Source: Struthio camelus
Taxonomy: Eukaryota; Chordata; Aves; Struthioniformes; Struthionidae
Length of the DNA stretch: 64,000 nucleotides
Direction: 5' to 3'
NCBI RefSeq assembly: GCF_040807025.1
Contig: NC_090956.1
Location: 5,072,517 to 5,136,516 of the forward strand
In this document: positions 45,176-64,000 of the stretch, one piece after another
Numbering within the stretch: position 1 is the stretch's first letter
How the letters are laid out: every line of letters begins with the position of its first letter
Position numbers and translations under genes: made by a program
Notes under the pieces: model-generated
Told to the model about the DNA's origin: nothing
The model's database searches: none
Seen by the model: the letters and a program-made list of their open reading frames with translations, nothing else

Positions 45176-48100
45176 ATCTATAAATGGTCAACGGCAGAAT
45201 AGAGAGCTAGAAGGAGATTTCATCTTACCTAATATTGCAGTTTTATGTAATTTATGTTCATCACAGTGAAACTGTGATTTATGAGGCATAGTTTAAACCT
45301 GAGAAACAAAGATGGGAACAACCATCCAGTAAGGATTTAATCCTTAAACGCAGTAACCTTGAATAAATGCTTCTGATCCTCAAGTGAAAGGTACAGTAGT
45401 TGAACTATCGTTAGATTAGTTCCTTGTCATCCCAATCCCACACACTCAGGCACAGTAGGGAAACTCTTCTCCTTTCACTCTGCATTCTAGCATTTATCCA
45501 CACCGTGTTAGGGTAATACTAACTAGTTCTTTGGGAAATGTCCTTGCTAGTACGGAGGAAAAGCTCCAACCCCAGATTAATGCCTCCAGCAGGCAGTGAA
45601 TAATATTCCACATCACACCGCACAAAAGCTCAGGTCAGCTGCTCTCACTTGCTTACATATTGGTCCCCAGCCCTTTCCGCTTCAAATTTTATTTTACTAC
45701 CAGCTTTTCCCTACTGAAAAAGGGGGAAAAGTGTGGAATTTGACTGAACAGCAGTTGCAAGTCAGTAACAAGTGCTCTGACAAGGCAGATGTCAGAGGCA
45801 CATGTGAAAGGAAATTAAAAAAAAAAAAAACACGCTGCTTGTGTACAGCCTACTACGTAATGCTCCTTCAGCACTAACACCTTTACTAATGATGCTTAAT
45901 ATCAACAAGCCAGAGGCCTGAGGGACAGTAGTTTCCCCCTTCTCCAATAAAAACAGAGGCAGATCATGGCATCATGATTTCAGAAGCACTGTAAAGGCTG
46001 CAGGTTTTTGTTTAACTATTTCTTCCTTTCTATAAAGCTTTAACATGGCTGTGTGAAAACACTTTCCTGAACAAACTGTGCCCAACAGTTCAACATTTCT
46101 AAAATATGTAACAAAAACTAAAAATAAGGCATCCAAATTGACCCCTTTCAATGGGGGTCCCATTGGGGCAGTCCCTCCCCTGCTCTGCAGCCCCCCATAT
46201 CCCACACATTTTCATCCTTGAATCCTCTTTCAGCATAGCCTTGGGAAGCACTTATTGCAAGGTGCTGCTCCTGCCAGTGGATAAATATGACTGGATATGC
46301 TACAAGGGACAGCATTAATGGTGTAGGGGGGAGCGAGGGAGAAAGGAAGAGAGAGAGGAGATGAAAAGAATATATAAGCTAATCGTGAACTTCATTTCTG
46401 TGCTCAGCACTGTGTTGTGTTATCACTAAATCAGACCACATTGATCTCACTGTAAAAAGCTTCCTGTATCAAAAGAGTCAAGGTCAAGACAAAAAAATAA
46501 CTTAAGTAAATCCGGTAGAACAAAACCAGAACAATTGCATTCAGCTTTTGCAAATTAAGGCAACAAAAGTTGCTATAAACTGACTGCAATCAAAGTGAAA
46601 TTAATCTGCCATTGCCTAAGACGAGAAAAATATCAAAAAGAAACATCATAAAATGTATTCAACTTTCAAAAATTCAGTTTTTAAGTCTTCCCAGATCTAA
46701 TTTATAGCAGATCAAACACTTGACATGCCATGACCTTTGTTATCCAGGGAGCAGGAGACGACAGCATAAGATGACCCCCCGCAAGCCTGCATCAATTAAT
46801 ATTGAGGACATGAGGACATGAGATGCAACTCTAAGAAAGTAAGTCTTGGATGACCAAATTTAGGTTAAACCAAGCACTCCAAAGAGCCATTAAGACAGCA
46901 TTTTCTTTCTAGTTGGAAGCCTCATTCTACATACCATCACATCCTGTGATGTTCTTCTCCTTTCACTGTTCTCTGTAGCGCTCAAAACTGAAAGCCTGGA
47001 GAATCAGGACTGATACCTTGTGTAAGAGTGGTGCCACTAGGAAGAAACAAAATGGAAATAGACTTCAAAAAGTTTCACATTGGAGTCTTCATTTAGGACT
47101 CTTGACTCAGCACAAAATTTAGCAGTTCCAGCTTCCAGTTAGAAATGGAAAGACTGTTGTGGTTCAATTTTTTTTTAAAGCAATTCCAAAGGTTTCTCTG
47201 GGGAATTGACATTGTATTTCTTGCTCATAAAAACAACAAAGAGTTACTATTCTGTGACTGGCACATTGATGAAGAGGGAAGAGTTACAGGTTAGAGTACG
47301 CTGGAATGAAGGAGCATTTGAACGCAGCACAGAAGAAAGAAACTGCTACTTGCTTTTCAAAGTGACCTTTGAGTTGCGCTAGACTTCACCTGAGGAAACC
47401 AAGTCAAGTAACAGAAATGCATGAGTCACAGTCAGCTGAAACGACGTGGCTTGGAAAAGCAAAGGGAGAAATCCAAAATCTCTTGTTTGAATCCTGTGCT
47501 GGCTGCACAGACAGCAACCAGTCAAATGTTTTGTTTTGATTGAAGAGGGCCTACCTACTCTTTGGGCATACTGACTGCAACCCTCAGGGATAAAGGATTA
47601 TTAAAATGATAGCCACTTCTAAATGAAGAGCCAATAAAATTCTGGGAACTTCTAGGCTCATCCTTCCACCCACAAAATTGCTATTTAAATTTTTTCACAT
47701 ACTGAATGTCAATAGCTGTCTGTTCCAACTAACACAGACGTGCTTTTTCTTTTTTCCTTCCCTCCCCACCCCCCAACTACAAAGTAGTAAACTGATCAAC
47801 TTTTTAAAAAAATATCAATACAGGAAACAGGACAAATTTTATTGGCGTGTTCACATTCTCCTGTATTTTAAAGGTCTGAAAAAGCATTTTAAAGAGGATT
47901 CTGAAAAGATCATCCACAAAACGATCCCCAGAAATCCTAAATTATTCCACACTACAAAAATAAGCTAGACAGCTCTAAGCTGCTCCTCTCATTTCTGTAA
48001 CCTGCCACTTTCCGAGCTGACGTTTGGCGGGAAGGCTGCCACTAGCAGCTACGGGGGGTTCCTTTACCTTCTGCTTTTCTAAACATGCTGCCTTCTGGAC

Positions 48101-48399
48101 TGGGCAGCGTGTTAGAAGAACGAATCTGGAAGCCTGACATGAGATGTTGCAGATGAGGACCACATTTCTCCATAGCTCCCTATGGGATTTTTAGCAAGAA
48201 CTGTTACTTTGCCTAATATCAGGCAATGCTGTAACTAGATAAAATTTTTTTTCAAGTGGCATTGCACTTCCTACCGTAGCAGGGGAACGTGGCAGACTGA
48301 TAGAGCAGAAGCCTAATAGGATGAACTGACAGCTCCAGGTACCCTAAAGGAGAATGGGTAAGTTCAGGGCTTGCCTAATTACTTAGACTTTTTCAAAAG

Positions 48400-48424
48400 A
48401 AAAAAAAAAAAAAAAAAAAAAAAA
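48400..48424. repeat. A25 homopolymer
   Basis: A run of 25 A follows tttcaaaag. I see no adjoining retroelement body or target-site duplication, so it is treated as simple sequence. Another A-rich run is at 45817-45830. Confidence 0.8.
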
Positions 48425-51003
48425 GGAAAACCCACTTTGCTAGCTTCACATCCTGAACTGCGTTCTGTTGGTTGCTCATCTTGCACCGATTCACCTAACA
48501 TACAGGAAAACCAAGTAATCTTCTCTTCAGTGATGCTCTGTAACCTCAGCGTTGTTTCAGAGGCGTGCCTATATCTGAAACAGCATTCACCCAAAATCAC
48601 TGGTTCGTCATAGATAAACTATGCGGCCCTCTCACTCGTGTATGCCTCCTTGAAGTCCATTTTAACACAAAGGCTTCAGAAGAGACAGAACCAATCTGTG
48701 CGCTTTTTCACTGTGCCGCACCTAGTCTTCCTAGCAGGAAAGGGAACCTGCAGGCTGGCCTGCTTCAATCAGATTGTGGTCTGTAACAATCCTCATTCAC
48801 AAAATCATTTCAAAGTACTAAAATCTCATCTAATAACTTGTCATTAAAGGCACACACCTAAATTATAAGGTGTATAGCTGTAGATAAATGAACTGTCCTG
48901 AATACTTTGTGTGCCTCTAACTGTGGAGTTTAACTGCGAATCGCAAGCCCAAGAAATTCTTTCCTTCTTTCAGAAATATTTCTCACAAAACAATTGACTT
49001 GGATAAAACCCAGGAATGTTTTGTTTTCAAGTGATGGGACTTGGCTATTAAATAGGATTTGGCAAAGAGAAAGGAAACCTAGAGGGGAACAAGTGATACC
49101 AGCTGTTACCTCTTGGATCTCCTTCCCTCTCCCCAAGTTCTAGCAGACATTAAACCCTTGTGCTTTACTCTCTAATCCCCATGGGCATACTGACAGTATA
49201 ATTCAGTGCAGATCGGGGACATCTTTGCAGCACGGTTGTATGGCAGGTGTGCTGCTCTCTGCTCTGGAATAGTACTGTCAGATTTGACAAGACAATAACT
49301 CCACAATAAGTTAGTACAGGCAGAGGGAGAACCTACAGAAGACATCCCCTTCATGCTTTCTCTTTTGCCATTACCAAAGCCAGGAAGTTTTCCAAGTTAA
49401 AAGATCTCTACTGTGTAGCCAGAAGACAAGTTAGCCAAAGGGATCAAACGTGTAAAACCAAATGGGTTACCTGGAGGCTAAGTTGAGGCTGATTTCTTTG
49501 CCAGTCACACAGCATGTCACACATACCCACTTCTCCACATGGTTCAAGTGACTCAAATCTGCTCGACTTGTAAGATGTACTACATACAGAGCCTGGAATA
49601 TAGCCGAAATAAAAGCCTTCTCCTACCGGCCAACCAAATATATGTTACCAGGAGTGAGGAGAGAGGGAGTCGAGGAACGAAACAAACCCCAAACAGGTTT
49701 TCCAAACTGAACTTGAAGACGCCCAAATGACTTTTCCCTCATAGAAAATAAAAGGTCTCTTCTTCCTTGGTTTCTACACACTTACAGAATTTGTATTAAA
49801 TACTGTTCGTGTACTCTGCTGCCTCTCACCCCAGCACTTAACCTCTCAGTAGCATAACACCAGAGCCTGGCTGCTACCCTCTGTGGCAGAGGGTCACACA
49901 CAACCCTGGCCTTTGATCGCTGCCCATCTAGTTTTCAAGCCGGGGGCCATACTTCTAGCAGGGATGAAAGCAGACCACTTTAGCGCAGAAGACTGACTGA
50001 TATTTTCTTAGGTTCACAGAGACAGTGGCAATGTCTTTGATCTCCAATGCTAGTTTTGAACAAACTCTAGTTAGTGCTCCAGCACAGGATGTGAGCACAA
50101 AAAAAATTAAATACATCCAGAACCTTTCCGAAACACCCATCCCCAAGTAACCCTCAGTCATCAAGATACTTTAGCTGTCGTCCAGAGCAACTGATGAATA
50201 ATTGTAAGAAAACACTGAAGCTACAAAACCCTTTGTTTTTAATTTCTTTTCAGGAACCAAATTAATACAGTTCCTCTGTCATCTTATTTTCCCTCAGAGG
50301 GAACGGAGAGAAATTGCATTCGGAAATCCAGGTGGTTGAGCCGTGTAACTCTTCCTCCTGAATCCCCACATAAATAAACATTCATTCATATTCAGAATTT
50401 TTCTACCAAAAAAAAAATCATTCTGCCTTTTTCTTTAAGCTTGGTACCATGTTTCTTTAATGCTGTTGTTGTGAAATACTGCACCCATCTTTCAGCATTT
50501 GATTGCCTTTTGTGGCCCTTTTAAATGGTCCTATGTTTCAAAGCTCTGAGAAGTATTAAGGCATAGAAAATAAGGAGTTTTCCTTCCAGGGAGCAGACTG
50601 TATCTGTGTTACATTCCTTTAGATGCTGAACTGCAAATGCCATCCCCTCGGAGCCAAAAGGGGAAAAGACGGTTAAAAAAAAAAAATCCCAGCAGTCATA
50701 CAATCAGTTGTCTGTATATTTTTTTGAATCAAAAAAAAAAAGAGGAGGAAAAATATCCCATAGGTAAAGACAGAACCAAGTTCCAGGTATGGGTTCTTGG
50801 GAGGCGTTTTTCATTCTTTTTGGCACCTTGTGATTCTAATAGGTGTTGACCTCCCATTGAAAAAAATCTGACTTTAAAAAGAGCTTTTTATTCTCTATGT
50901 TTCAAGCTGTTACAGTCGTGGTTTGTTTTCTTTGAAAGCTGCTTTAGGGGCTGCTGCCATCCCATGCCCACCCCGCACCATTCCAGCTCCTCCCACCGGT
51001 TCT

Positions 51004-64000
<12,997 letters not shown>

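Larger units (their letters stand above)
40465..51003 (-). other. FOXK1: Presumed long FOXK1 3' untranslated region
   Basis: From the FOXK1 stop at 51004-51006, no further gene, promoter-like CpG block or conserved ORF appears on either strand until a good poly(A) signal at 40491-40486. Human FOXK1 mRNA, as I recall, also has a 3' UTR of roughly 8-9 kb. Several AATAAA motifs on the minus strand inside the stretch could give shorter forms (for example 43247-43242). It carries long homopolymers, CA and TA repeats and an antisense CR1 fragment. The extent is an inference; parts could be intergenic. Confidence 0.5.

Noticed and set aside
44492-45191. Small open frames inside the CR1 fragment as genes
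   Set aside because: They are short, on both strands, and fall in the non-coding 3' end of a degraded retroelement.
48361-48470. A25 run as the tail of a retroposon
   Set aside because: No element body, terminal motif or target-site duplication is visible next to it. CR1 elements do not end in long poly(A).

Overview
The window is a piece of vertebrate nuclear DNA, most likely from a bird. Coding sequence is split into short exons with GT..AG introns. The genes are compact: RADIL coding exons fit in 18 kb and AP5Z1 in 12 kb. GC and CpG content are very high in the first 20 kb, and a 3'-end fragment of a CR1-type LINE, the dominant avian and reptilian retrotransposon, lies near 45 kb. The gene order RADIL, AP5Z1, FOXK1 matches, in reverse, the human 7p22.1 order FOXK1-AP5Z1-RADIL as I remember it. 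Species cannot be named from the sequence, and a non-avian sauropsid is not excluded.

Layout. 1-5360: upstream DNA of RADIL with a CpG-rich stretch and one candidate untranslated exon. 5388-23261 (+): the complete RADIL coding region in 14 coding exons (about 1106 aa: RA, FHA-like, DIL and PDZ domains), followed by a 3' UTR to about 25860. 26428-38280 (-): the complete AP5Z1 coding region in 17 exons (about 811 aa), tail-to-tail with RADIL. Its first intron carries a 47-bp C-rich/G-rich minisatellite. 38150-39420: CpG-rich AP5Z1 promoter and a second CpG-rich block. About 40465-51003 (-): apparently a very long FOXK1 3' UTR with homopolymer and dinucleotide runs and an antisense CR1 fragment. 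51004-61923 (-): the last seven coding exons of FOXK1, including the whole forkhead domain. Earlier FOXK1 exons, including the FHA domain, are not seen and probably lie beyond 64000.

The three genes are not a functional operon. RADIL is a Rap1 effector in adhesion and migration, AP5Z1 is an endosomal adaptor subunit, and FOXK1 is a transcription factor; they are linked only by conserved synteny. I joined every exon by hand from splice signals, reading frame and recollected human orthologues. All joins keep frame without internal stops, which supports the models, but no alignment or transcript data were available. I see no unknown biological system. The most unusual elements are the G-rich minisatellite in AP5Z1 intron 1, an 18-bp duplicated splice donor in RADIL, a NAGNAG acceptor in FOXK1, and the lack of a canonical poly(A) signal downstream of AP5Z1.
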